In this document: positions 25,485 through 32,256 of the stretch, one piece after another | Layout: every line of letters starts with the position of its first letter | Position numbering within the stretch: position 1 is the stretch's first letter | NCBI GenBank assembly: GCA_965220955.1 | Contig: CBDCRK010000044.1 | Span: 41,280-105,279, forward strand | Direction: 5' to 3' | Origin: CBDCRK01 sp965220955 | GTDB taxonomy: Bacteria; Desulfobacterota; Binatia; Bin18; CBDCRK01 | Length of the DNA: 64,000 bases | Position numbers and translations under genes: made by a program | The notes under the pieces: generated by a model | What the model was told of the DNA's origin: nothing | The model's database searches: none | What the model saw: only the letters and a program-made list of their open reading frames with translations

Positions 25485-25881
25485 CCAACTCCCGTTCAAG
25501 CCGCTTCTACAGAAGCGGTTTGATGCCACGACGAGACACCAAGTCAACCTTGTGCCCGATCAGAGATTCCAAACGCTCTGCCAGCGTGACGAAACCCAGG
25601 CCGATGCTCGGTTCCACCTCCACGAGAATATCGACATCGCTCTGCTCATCTGCTTCATCCCGGGCCACCGAACCGAAAAGCGCAAGACGCGAAAGAGGAA
25701 ATTCGCGCTTAAGCGCCGGCTTGCTCTCACGCAACAATCTCAAAACGGTATTGCGATTGGGTTTCATGATTTCTGCGTCCACATGGCGGCAGTGCCAATA
25801 TTTTTATCAACCATCCGTTATTCCTAACTGATAATTCCCCATTAACGAAGCTTGGACCTGGACGGTTTTATGTTCGGTGGG
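25473..25881. repeat. Direct repeat containing mntA, unit 1
   Basis: This stretch of about 400 bases is almost identical to 27061-27462 (offset 1581 within the conserved core). It includes all of mntA, its upstream region and the text AACGAAGCTTGG...CTGG. Differences are a few point changes and small indels near the left end. It is a recent duplication in direct orientation. Confidence 0.85.
25507..25767 (-). CDS. mntA: MntA-like minimal nucleotidyltransferase antitoxin, copy 1
   Basis: The product (86 residues from KPNRNTVLRLL; a start 5 codons earlier is possible) carries the nucleotidyltransferase signature LALFGSVARDEADEQSDVDI: GS followed by D-x-D. In MntA-HepT modules this protein AMPylates and blocks the HepT RNase. 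The toxin partner directly downstream is deleted internally, so mntA1 is an orphan. A nearly identical copy lies at 27076-27348. Confidence 0.85.
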   Translation of the reverse strand: MKPNRNTVLRLLRESKPALKREFPLSRLALFGSVARDEADEQSDVDILVEVEPSIGLGFVTLAERLESLIGHKVDLVSRRGIKPLL

Positions 25882-25920
25882 ACGCATGGGAATGAGAAAT
25901 CGCGACAGGTCTGTTCACTA

Positions 25921-26352
25921 TCACAGCAACTCGACCCCTTGAACACGACAAATGTGACCGAAATCACGAAGATTGAATGTCAGGAGCGCATCTATACGGA
26001 CATTCGTGTCGGCGAGGATTGCGCAAAGTACAGAATCCACAAGACTCATGGCGTTGCGTTGCGCTTTGGCTCGTGCAAGCGTGTCCTCATACGCCTCAAG
26101 TCGATACGGGGAATCATCGAGAAACTCTGTCTCGGGCGCACGCATAAGGCTCTCAAACCGTGCAATCCTCTCCGGCCGCCTGGCGAGCCGCGTATTGATG
26201 GTCTCGTACAGAATTGGCCATGGCATGACAACAGAAAGCATTTCCAGCCATTCTTGTTTTTCACAAGCAACGGCGTGATGCTGGTCTCTCGGGTCGAAGA
26301 GCGCGATAAAGAAACCCGAGTCCACCAGAAGCGTGCTAGGATTCCTCGTCAT
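25921..26352 (-). CDS. PIN-domain nuclease, toxin-like
   Basis: From the ATG at 26352 the product has 143 residues. It starts TLLVDSGFFIALFDPRDQHH (catalytic Asp in VDSG). It has YETINTRLARR with the Glu, and MSLVDSVLCAILADTN followed by ALLTFNLRDFGH, which supply the later acidic residues. The PIN site therefore looks complete. Its start lies 17 bases inside the preceding gene, so the two are co-translated. PIN proteins are usually RNases in VapBC-type modules. The partner here is not a known antitoxin type. Confidence 0.85.
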   Translation of the reverse strand: MTRNPSTLLVDSGFFIALFDPRDQHHAVACEKQEWLEMLSVVMPWPILYETINTRLARRPERIARFESLMRAPETEFLDDSPYRLEAYEDTLARAKAQRNAMSLVDSVLCAILADTNVRIDALLTFNLRDFGHICRVQGVELL

Positions 26353-26656
26353 CGTTGTGCGCTTCGTGCGTTCCGTAGCCATCCCAGGGAGCGCTTTTCC
26401 GTCCACCAATTATGTAGCGTCCTCTGAGTTTGTCTCCATCCCTGTAAACGACATAGACCCGTGAGCGTTTGTTCAGCGAGACCGCGTCTTCTATCTCGGT
26501 CTTGAGAGATTCGGCTAAGTCTCCATCACAGGAAAACTGGAAACACGCGACACTACTCCCGCACTCTTTTGCCTGGTGATCGTCGAGCCAGGCGTACATG
26601 CCTTCGTAATCGCCCGATACGCCGAGATCAAAAGATAACCAGATCAGACTTTTCAT
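26336..26656 (-). CDS. Small protein coupled to the PIN nuclease
   Basis: The 106-residue protein starts KSLIWLSFDLGVSGDYEGMY, then AWLDDHQAKECG, and has RVYVVYRDGDKLRGRYIIGG followed by APWDGYG. No ribbon-helix-helix, AbrB or HTH motif is visible. The reading frame overlaps the PIN start by 17 bases, the sort of overlap seen in toxin-antitoxin pairs. I recall similar short proteins in genomes but no named family. It is a candidate antitoxin of a new type. Confidence 0.7.
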   Translation of the reverse strand: MKSLIWLSFDLGVSGDYEGMYAWLDDHQAKECGSSVACFQFSCDGDLAESLKTEIEDAVSLNKRSRVYVVYRDGDKLRGRYIIGGRKSAPWDGYGTHEAHNDDEES

Positions 26657-26714
26657 GCGCTTGTCCTTTTCTTCCGCACCGGATTATCAGATTTCATTCG
26701 TGATTCGTGATTCT

Positions 26715-26923
26715 TATAGCGGTTTGCCCTTGAGTGGACATCAGCATTTGAGAAAGGTTGCGCTTTCCTATCACCACAAAGGGTAGGGGCGAATCTGGTA
26801 TTCGCCGATCCGCCGGCGAGCTTGCCCAGAGGGCGATCACGTCGGGCAGGATGCCCGCGATCGCCCCTACAAAACAGGGACCCGGCTCATCAACAGAGGC
26901 CTACCCAAATGAAAGATGCTATA
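26715..26923 (+). mobile_element. MITE-like repeat, copy C
   Basis: This 209-bp copy has the same ends as copy A (TATAGCGGTTTG at left, GATGCTATA at right) but only one GTAGGGGCGAAT...ATTCGCC unit. It lies inside a duplicated antitoxin gene: the coding frame at its right border runs ...LQALRKVAAGI and then into the element. Confidence 0.75.
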
Positions 26924-27075
26924 ATTCCAGCGGCGACTTTCCGAAGAGCTTGCAGGAATACCGCTGGCTCCTCGTCCTCTGCTGCTGCCGTCAGATATTC
27001 GACGGCAAAACCAGGGTCTCTGAGCTGTTCACGCAGCCACTCGTTGTGTTTGACCTTGTCGCGTTCAGATATCAA
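26924..27075 (-). pseudogene. HigA-type antitoxin gene cut by repeat copy C
   Basis: The 5' part reads KVKHNEWLREQLRDPGFAVE, then YLTAAAEDEEPAVFLQALRKV, nearly the same as the intact antitoxin at 27485-27784. The frame then enters the MITE-like element (AAGIIASFIW). The helix-turn-helix half is lost. Its start region replaces the hepT start after mntA copy 2, so a recombination joined the two. Confidence 0.65.
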
Positions 27076-27462
27076 TCAACTCCCGTTCAAAAGAAGCGGC
27101 TTGATGCCACGACGAGACACCAAGTCAACCTTGTGCCCGATCAGAGATTCCAAACGCTCTGCCAGCGTGACGAAACCCAGGCCGATGCTCGGTTCCACCT
27201 CCACGAGAATATCGACATCGCTCTGCTCATCTGCTTCATCCCGGGCCACCGAACCGAAAAGCGCAAGACGCGAAAGAGGAAATTCGCGCTTAAGCGCCGG
27301 CTTGCTCTCACGCAACAATCTCAAAACGGTATTACGACTGGGTTTCATGATTTCTGCGTCCACATGGCGGCAGTGCCAATATTTTTATCAACCATCCGTT
27401 ATTCCTAACTGATAATTCCCCATTAACGAAGCTTGGGCCTGGGCGGTTTTGTGTTCGGTGGG
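27061..27462. repeat. Direct repeat containing mntA, unit 2
   Basis: This is the partner of 25473-25881. The homology ends just after GGTTTTGTGTTCGGTGGG on the right. On the left it fades around GCGTTCAGAT/AT near the antitoxin fragment. The segment between the two units holds the PIN pair and MITE copy C. Confidence 0.85.
27076..27348 (-). CDS. mntA: MntA-like minimal nucleotidyltransferase antitoxin, copy 2
   Basis: The protein is the same as copy 1 except for a change near the start (KPSRNTVLRLL) and a slightly longer tail (KPLLLNGS). The GSVARDEADEQSDVDIL signature is intact. No hepT follows: the next sequence is the fragment of a HigA-type antitoxin. It is therefore a second orphan antitoxin, present because of the direct duplication. 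Confidence 0.85.
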   Translation of the reverse strand: MKPSRNTVLRLLRESKPALKREFPLSRLALFGSVARDEADEQSDVDILVEVEPSIGLGFVTLAERLESLIGHKVDLVSRRGIKPLLLNGS

Positions 27463-27484
27463 TTTCAGCATCGGATACCCTCAT

Positions 27485-27784
27485 TTATGGCCGAATCACT
27501 TCGAGCTTCAATCCAGCAGCACGAACGACCGGTGCAAGCGTTGACCAACGCGGGTTGCCCTTTGCAGAAAGCATGCGGTACAGGCTTTCCCGTGGAATCC
27601 CCGCCCGTTTGGCTACATCCGCCATTCCTTGAACCTCAGCGACTTTACGAAGGGCTTGCAGGAATACCGCTGGCTCTTCGTCCTCTGCTGCTGCTGTCAG
27701 ATATTCGGCGGCAAAACCAGGATCTCTGAGCTGTTCACGCAGCCAGTCGTTGTGCTTTACCTTTTTCATCGTCCTGTCACTCAT
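27485..27784 (-). CDS. HigA-like addiction module antidote protein
   Basis: About 99 residues from MSDRTMKKVKHNDWL. The C-terminal half is a helix-turn-helix of the putative addiction-module antidote family: FLQALRKVAEVQGMADVAKR, AGIPRESLYRMLSAKGNP, LAPVVRAAGLKLEV. It lies directly after the RelE-like toxin gene and should bind both toxin and promoter. It appears intact. A broken close relative lies at 26924-27075. Confidence 0.88.
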   Translation of the reverse strand: MSDRTMKKVKHNDWLREQLRDPGFAAEYLTAAAEDEEPAVFLQALRKVAEVQGMADVAKRAGIPRESLYRMLSAKGNPRWSTLAPVVRAAGLKLEVIRP

Positions 27785-27806
27785 AATTCGTCTCACTTAC
27801 AATTTG

Positions 27807-28127
27807 TCAACGTCTCAGGTTCCAGTTCTTTAACCGCGCCTTCGCTTCTGCAATGTCAGACTTCTGCGTACTCTTGGTGCCCCCACACAGAAGTAAAATT
27901 ACGGTCTTTCCCGTCCTGGCAAAATAGATTCGGTATCCAGGGCCGTAGTCAATCCGAAGCTCGCTTACCCCACCCTTGAGTGATCTACAGTCACCGAGCA
28001 AACCGAGTTCGAGGCGTTCTACCCGCGCCGCGATCCGCGCCATTGCTCTCTGGTCTCGAAGACCGCTCAGCCAGTCGCCGATCAAATCTCGACCATTAGC
28101 AGCGGTGTAATGGACGACTTCGACCAC
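27807..28127 (-). CDS. HigB/RelE-like toxin (addiction module killer family)
   Basis: The 106-residue protein, probably from GTG, reads DWLSGLRDQRAMARIAARVE, LGDCRSLKGGVSELRIDYGP, GYRIYFARTGKTVILLLCGG and STQKSDIAEAKARLKNW. This is the RelE/ParE-superfamily pattern of HigB-type killers, which cut ribosome-bound mRNA. The order is toxin then antitoxin, as in higBA. It starts 15 bases after hsdS, so the module is embedded in the hsd transcript. Confidence 0.9.
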   Translation of the reverse strand: MVEVVHYTAANGRDLIGDWLSGLRDQRAMARIAARVERLELGLLGDCRSLKGGVSELRIDYGPGYRIYFARTGKTVILLLCGGTKSTQKSDIAEAKARLKNWNLRR

Positions 28128-28141
28128 AGAGATATTGTAAC

Positions 28142-29455
28142 TTATGCGTTACAGATGTCAAGAGCAGAGTTGTACTGCCAGAGGTTCCCGGACACTTCAA
28201 GCTCGTCCACACGGATTCTTGCTGTCATTAGTTCGCGAAGGAGGGTTCGGAAGAGGTCTTGGGAGGTCTTGCGTTTGCTGAGGTGGTTTTTCAGCTTCTG
28301 GTCGATCGTCTTCACTGCAGCGGCTATTTCCACCTGTTCAGGTAACGGTGGAAGCGGAATAGAAAGCCCTCCGAGACGTGTCCCAGAGATATTCTTTTGA
28401 ATAGCTCCTTGCGCTAGCTGTAGGACGTGTGGCCGTCCGACCGGGGAATTGATGTAATGTCGAAGAAAAGTTGGCTGCACCGAAGGTTTCATTCGGAGAC
28501 GGATCAAGAATGCCCCAGGTAATACCGGCATCGGATGCCCCTCGAACACGCTTGCGATCCCGCAGGTGCCGCTACGTGAAACAACGATGTCTCCCTCCTG
28601 CAGATAATGTTTCTCGAATTTGGAGTAGTCGAGTCGCGCTTTCGGAGCGGTGTCGTAATCAATTCGCCCGTCATCCTCCATGTCGGTTGTGCGGAGGGTG
28701 AGAATGTTCCCGTCAGGCGAGTAGAGAGCTGAGCTGAACCTTGGACCGAAAGCGGAAGCGATACAGTGTTCCTGAACCGTAGTTACCTCCCAACTTTCCG
28801 GCACAGGCCCGATTTCAGTCTGTTTCTGCGGTTCGCCACGGGTGCCCTCGGTGAAGAGCTTGTGCATGAGGGTCTTTTTCAGCTCGGTGGTGGTCTGAAT
28901 GATCCGCTCCTGATCTTCAATTGCCCGCTGGACTGTCGAAAGAATGCGCGCAATCTTCTTCTGCTCGGGGGGTGGGGGGAAAGCAATTGGCAACTCAGCC
29001 AGTTTTGAGCCGGAGAGATTTGGAATCGTCGTGACGTTGCCGCGCCCGAAGTAGAGTTTCCCGACCTCGAAGGCATACCAGAGCCAGTAAACCGCAAATT
29101 GGGGATCGACACGTCCATTCAACGAACGGAGGCGGTGAAGATGGTTTTGGTAGTAGCAATCTCTGACCTCGCTTTGCCAGAGGGCAGTGCGGCCGATGGA
29201 ACCGCCTTCGCAGACAAGAAGGTCATCTGGTCGAAGCACGAGGCGGGACTCCTCTGCCTCAGTGAAGTTCATTTGATCCAGTTCTGTAAAATCGAGTCGG
29301 TTCCAGAAGACGTTTTTCGTCCGAAGAAACGGGCGCTGGTTATCTCCAACACGATTCTTCTTCGACACCTGTTTTCCTTGTTGAATCTCGAAAACAGAGT
29401 CAATCCGATCAATATTCCAATCGGTTGGGTAGCACCCGATCTCAGAGGTTGTCAT
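28142..29455 (-). CDS. hsdS: Type I restriction enzyme, specificity subunit
   Basis: The 437-residue protein has two target recognition domains, each followed by a conserved helix: PTDWNIDRIDSVFEIQQGKQ ... AELPIAFPPPPEQKKIARIL, and PESWEVTTVQEHCIASAFGP ... LSIPLPPLPEQVEIAAAVKT. It sets the recognition sequence for the methylase and restriction complex. Its ATG overlaps the stop of a truncated HigA-like gene by ATGA. It appears intact. hsdM lies 2.8 kb upstream on the same strand with four unrelated genes between. Confidence 0.93.
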   Translation of the reverse strand: MTTSEIGCYPTDWNIDRIDSVFEIQQGKQVSKKNRVGDNQRPFLRTKNVFWNRLDFTELDQMNFTEAEESRLVLRPDDLLVCEGGSIGRTALWQSEVRDCYYQNHLHRLRSLNGRVDPQFAVYWLWYAFEVGKLYFGRGNVTTIPNLSGSKLAELPIAFPPPPEQKKIARILSTVQRAIEDQERIIQTTTELKKTLMHKLFTEGTRGEPQKQTEIGPVPESWEVTTVQEHCIASAFGPRFSSALYSPDGNILTLRTTDMEDDGRIDYDTAPKARLDYSKFEKHYLQEGDIVVSRSGTCGIASVFEGHPMPVLPGAFLIRLRMKPSVQPTFLRHYINSPVGRPHVLQLAQGAIQKNISGTRLGGLSIPLPPLPEQVEIAAAVKTIDQKLKNHLSKRKTSQDLFRTLLRELMTARIRVDELEVSGNLWQYNSALDICNA

Positions 29456-29649
29456 CCCTCATCCTCCGCAGCGATGGGGCTCGGATGCCCCATCGGCACG
29501 TGTTTGGCTTCGTACAACTCGACCAGGTCGGCAAGAGCATCAAGCTCCTCGCCCTCTGGGCTGTCGGGCTCAGCGTCCATCAGCTCGTCAATGCGGGCGA
29601 GCGCGGCTGTATAGTCCGTCTCGGTGCGGACCGGCTTGATAGTGCCCAT
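29452..29649 (-). CDS. Truncated HigA-like antitoxin, N-terminal domain only
   Basis: The 65 residues (IKPVRTETDYTAALARIDEL, then SPEGEELDALADLVELYEAKHVP) match the N-terminal acidic domain of the HTH-type HigA antitoxin, which normally continues into a helix-turn-helix. Here it ends in SPIAAEDEG at the hsdS start. AGGAGGTGTGAC before the ATG shows it is still translated and coupled to hsdS (ATGA). No HigB partner is adjacent. It may be a relic or a leader that drives hsdS translation. Confidence 0.7.
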   Translation of the reverse strand: MGTIKPVRTETDYTAALARIDELMDAEPDSPEGEELDALADLVELYEAKHVPMGHPSPIAAEDEG

Positions 29650-29699
29650 GTCACACCTCCTGTACGTTTACCGCGTCATATTCGGCGATGCAGCTATGC

Positions 29700-30374
29700 T
29701 CAGCGACTCAAGTTCTCCAATTTGCTTACCCATTCGTTGAAGATTGGGCATGACTCTCGCATTCTAGCGATGCCAATTTCCCGAGCGATGCTGATACCAG
29801 TCGCGGTCTTCCTGAATCGGTCAGACAAGACTTCCAGCCGCTTGGATGGGGCAGTCTGGGGATTGTCGTTGATCTTCTCCGGTTCGCCACACTGAGAAAG
29901 AATCTCATCCACATATTGTTGCCGAACATTCAACTTTCGCGTCAGAATTTCGGCGTCACTGAAGAGTAGTGCCTCAAACTCAAACATCGAAACATACGGT
30001 ATGAATCGCCGCTGTGAATCTTGATCTCCGAAGAGTTTGTTTACCCGCTTCCGGGTTGCTTCGTTCATCACTTGTGCCTTCAATGCATGTTGTGTTTCGC
30101 GTTTTGACTCCTCGTAGCCGGGCCAATCGCCCTTAATGCCGAAGTAATCGACAAGCAGCGTCAGCCAGGTTTCTCTTCTTTGCTTGAGATGATGCTCAAT
30201 GTCATTTCTGGCCCGTGAAAAACGAACATCATCGCCCTTTTGACCGGGCTTTGTCAGGATAATCGGGGTAATGTATACCTCCGTCTGCGCCAGATAAGGA
30301 CACAAAAGATCTTGGATAAAAATCTTCTCGGTTGGGCCTTCAACCAGTGCTACTACTTCGACGGGCCTATTCAT
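29700..30374 (-). CDS. DUF4276 protein, TOPRIM-like
   Basis: The 224-residue protein begins VEVVALVEGPTEKIFIQDLL, with the Glu of a TOPRIM-like site in VEGPTE. It continues with TLLVDYFGIKGDWPGYEE (acidic strand) and FIPYVSMFEFEALLFSD, as in DUF4276 proteins. TOPRIM domains beside AAA ATPases occur in OLD-family and PARIS-type defence systems, so nuclease activity is plausible. The start overlaps the ATPase gene by 8 bases. It lies within the hsd operon and could be the effector of a two-gene defence module. Confidence 0.85.
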   Translation of the reverse strand: MNRPVEVVALVEGPTEKIFIQDLLCPYLAQTEVYITPIILTKPGQKGDDVRFSRARNDIEHHLKQRRETWLTLLVDYFGIKGDWPGYEESKRETQHALKAQVMNEATRKRVNKLFGDQDSQRRFIPYVSMFEFEALLFSDAEILTRKLNVRQQYVDEILSQCGEPEKINDNPQTAPSKRLEVLSDRFRKTATGISIAREIGIARMRESCPIFNEWVSKLENLSR

Positions 30375-31473
30375 AAACCGGCCCTCCCGAGATGACGTTC
30401 TTACTCCAGAGCTCGCCTACGGAATAGCTTTCAAGCCATGCTAGATAATCCTCTTCGTTCAGGCGTTCAAACGTGGATGCGCCATCCTTCCGGTTGACCA
30501 CAATGACATCCTCAACCGAGAAGTTGTCGATAAGTGCTGGTGACTGTGTCGCCACAATGAGCTGTGTGCGCTTCGAGGTGTTTTGAATCAGTTCTGCCAA
30601 AATGCTGATTGCCGCGGGGTGTAATCCCAGCTCCGGTTCATCAATAATTAAGGAAGAGGGGGGGGTGGGTTGCAATAAGGCGGTTGCCAGGCAGATAAAC
30701 CGGATACTGCCGTCGGAGAAATGATACGGTTGCATCGGATAATCCGAACCCCTGGTGCGCCACGAAAGCGCAACCTTCTTTTTCGGTCCAAAGCTTTCCA
30801 CGTCAAGAAGGAAATCATCGAGATAGGGAATCACCAATTTACAGGCCTGAAGGATTTCTTCGTAAGTTTCCTCATCCTCGTTTTTTAGTCTCAGCAAGAA
30901 TGGTCCAATATTCGAGGCATCGAAACGTAGCGTCTTGTTGTCTTGTACGATCTCCGCGTGACGCATCGCTGCCGTTCCGCTTGTGTCGTGAAAATGATAG
31001 ATTTTCCATGCCAATATGGACTCATATACAGGCTTACTGTATTGGGCGTCGCGGGACTCTCCAGTAGCCTCTTTTACAAGCAAGGCTTGCCCATCCGGGC
31101 TGCTTCCCAGTTCCCACCAGTCCGACTGTCCGTATTTATAGTAACGAGCTTCGTCTGTCAGCGCACAACTTTCCGCTGGTCCGGGTTCAATGTTGAAACG
31201 GTATCCGCGTAGCCTGAAGCGAGTTTCAAACTCAAGACGTTGGGTGGCCTTGCGACCGTTAAAGAGCAGGTCACTGATACCCCCGCTGTCTCGAACGTAG
31301 TCATTCAGATGTCCATTGATGATCGCTTGCAGCAGGCGGAAAAAGGAAATGAGGTTGCTTTTGCCCGACCCATTGGCGCCAATCAACACATTCAGGCTCT
31401 TGAGCTCGAAATTTTCCAGTTTGCGGATAGATTTGAATCCTCGTATCGTCAGTTCGTCTAAAGGGTCTCCCAT
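30367..31473 (-). CDS. AAA family ATPase (AAA_21/SMC-like) paired with DUF4276
   Basis: The 368-residue protein reads LTIRGFKSIRKLENFELKSL, then NVLIGANGSGKSNLISFFRL (Walker A at 32-39), QPYHFSDGSIRFICLATALL (signature region) and SSLIIDEPELGLHPAAISIL (Walker B), then QLIVATQSPALIDNF. This is the ABC-ATPase head of OLD/RecF-like proteins with a short insert instead of a long coiled coil. It would sense or load on DNA and control the downstream DUF4276 protein. The pair is intact and co-translated. Confidence 0.9.
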   Translation of the reverse strand: MGDPLDELTIRGFKSIRKLENFELKSLNVLIGANGSGKSNLISFFRLLQAIINGHLNDYVRDSGGISDLLFNGRKATQRLEFETRFRLRGYRFNIEPGPAESCALTDEARYYKYGQSDWWELGSSPDGQALLVKEATGESRDAQYSKPVYESILAWKIYHFHDTSGTAAMRHAEIVQDNKTLRFDASNIGPFLLRLKNEDEETYEEILQACKLVIPYLDDFLLDVESFGPKKKVALSWRTRGSDYPMQPYHFSDGSIRFICLATALLQPTPPSSLIIDEPELGLHPAAISILAELIQNTSKRTQLIVATQSPALIDNFSVEDVIVVNRKDGASTFERLNEEDYLAWLESYSVGELWSKNVISGGPVYE

Positions 31474-31506
31474 ATTAAACGTCCTTCTGGATGTCGCTCT
31501 GTTTGC

Positions 31507-31617
31507 TCACACCCCGATCTTCTCCAGAATTTCCCTTAACGCCTTATCCGTCTCCCGCGCCTCGGCTTCGATGGCGTCGAGTTCGGCAACATCGGATAGC
31601 TGAACGGCGTCGCTCAT
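31507..31617 (-). pseudogene. Duplicated hsdM 3' end
   Basis: A 36-codon frame (SDAVQLSDVAELDAIEAEAR, then ETDKALREILEKIGV) repeats the C-terminus of hsdM (AELDAIEAEARETDGELKKI). The bases CTCCCGCGCcTCGGCTTCGA and GGCGTCGAGTTCGGC are shared. It shows that hsdM once ended here, or that its end was copied, and that BrnTA was inserted or duplicated between. A GGCGGACtggaaAGTCCGCC hairpin lies at about 31638-31659. Confidence 0.6.
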
Positions 31618-31697
31618 CCCCTATCCCCTTCCCCCAATGGCGGACTGGAAAGTCCGCCCCTCGTTTCCTCCGCTTTCATTCGTAATTCCAATTCCCG

Positions 31698-31961
31698 TTA
31701 TTCCGTTGGTGTCCCAGCCGCCTCCGTCAAGGTTGAGCGTTCCAGTCGTTCGGCAAGCCAGACCTTGATAATCGACTGCCGCGTGACTCCCAGATGCTTG
31801 GCCTCTCGGTCGAGCCGTTCGATCATCCATACCGGGAAGTCAACGTTGACCCGCTTGAGTTGTTGTTTTGGGCGCCGGATTGTGGACATATCCAGGAAAT
31901 CCAGCACATCTTCGCCCTTGTCGAAGGCAGCGTCGAACTGTTTAGCGGTTATTTTTTTCAT
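31698..31961 (-). CDS. brnA: BrnA-like antitoxin
   Basis: The 87-residue protein (KKITAKQFDAAFDKGEDVLD, then MSTIRRPKQQLKRVNVDFPV and WMIERLDREAKHLGVTRQSI) is a BrnA/CopG-type antitoxin with a ribbon-helix-helix near residues 36-75. It overlaps brnT by 20 bases. BrnA neutralises BrnT and represses the operon. The palindrome at 32210-32238 is the likely operator. Confidence 0.92.
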   Translation of the reverse strand: MKKITAKQFDAAFDKGEDVLDFLDMSTIRRPKQQLKRVNVDFPVWMIERLDREAKHLGVTRQSIIKVWLAERLERSTLTEAAGTPTE

Positions 31962-32211
31962 ACAGAAGCACCTCGTTTTTGCGTGAATGTCGGACTGAGA
32001 TTATGCGTATGACCTCATTGCGGTAGGCGATTACTGCGGACCAATGCCTGCCTGCAATTTCACCAATGACAAGCCGTCTCGGTTCGTCCACTGTTTGGGC
32101 CGAAACCTCAATGAGCCCAGGGTCTTCCCAGAGCCATTGAGCGGTCAGGAAGTCTATGCCGTGCTTCTTGAGGTTGCCCGCGCTTTTCCGTTTGTCAAAT
32201 TCAAATTCCAT
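31942..32211 (-). CDS. brnT: BrnT-like toxin
   Basis: The 89-residue protein reads EFEFDKRKSAGNLKKHGIDF, AQWLWEDPGLIEV, RRLVIGEIAGRHWSAVIAYR and IRIISVRHSRKNEVLLYEKN, the complete BrnT (DUF497) pattern with the conserved His and Arg/Lys residues of the RNase. It is encoded directly before brnA and after hsdM in the same direction. It appears intact. Confidence 0.93.
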   Translation of the reverse strand: MEFEFDKRKSAGNLKKHGIDFLTAQWLWEDPGLIEVSAQTVDEPRRLVIGEIAGRHWSAVIAYRNEVIRIISVRHSRKNEVLLYEKNNR

Positions 32212-32238
32212 TTACGGTATTAAAAATATACCATAAAT
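32210..32238. promoter_or_regulatory. Probable BrnA operator
   Basis: ATTTACGGTAT, seven bases, then ATACCATAAAT form an 11-bp inverted repeat with one mismatch. It covers the brnT start codon and the bases just upstream. Position and symmetry fit autoregulation by the ribbon-helix-helix antitoxin. Confidence 0.6.
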
Positions 32239-32256
32239 GGTCAATTTCAACCCTTT

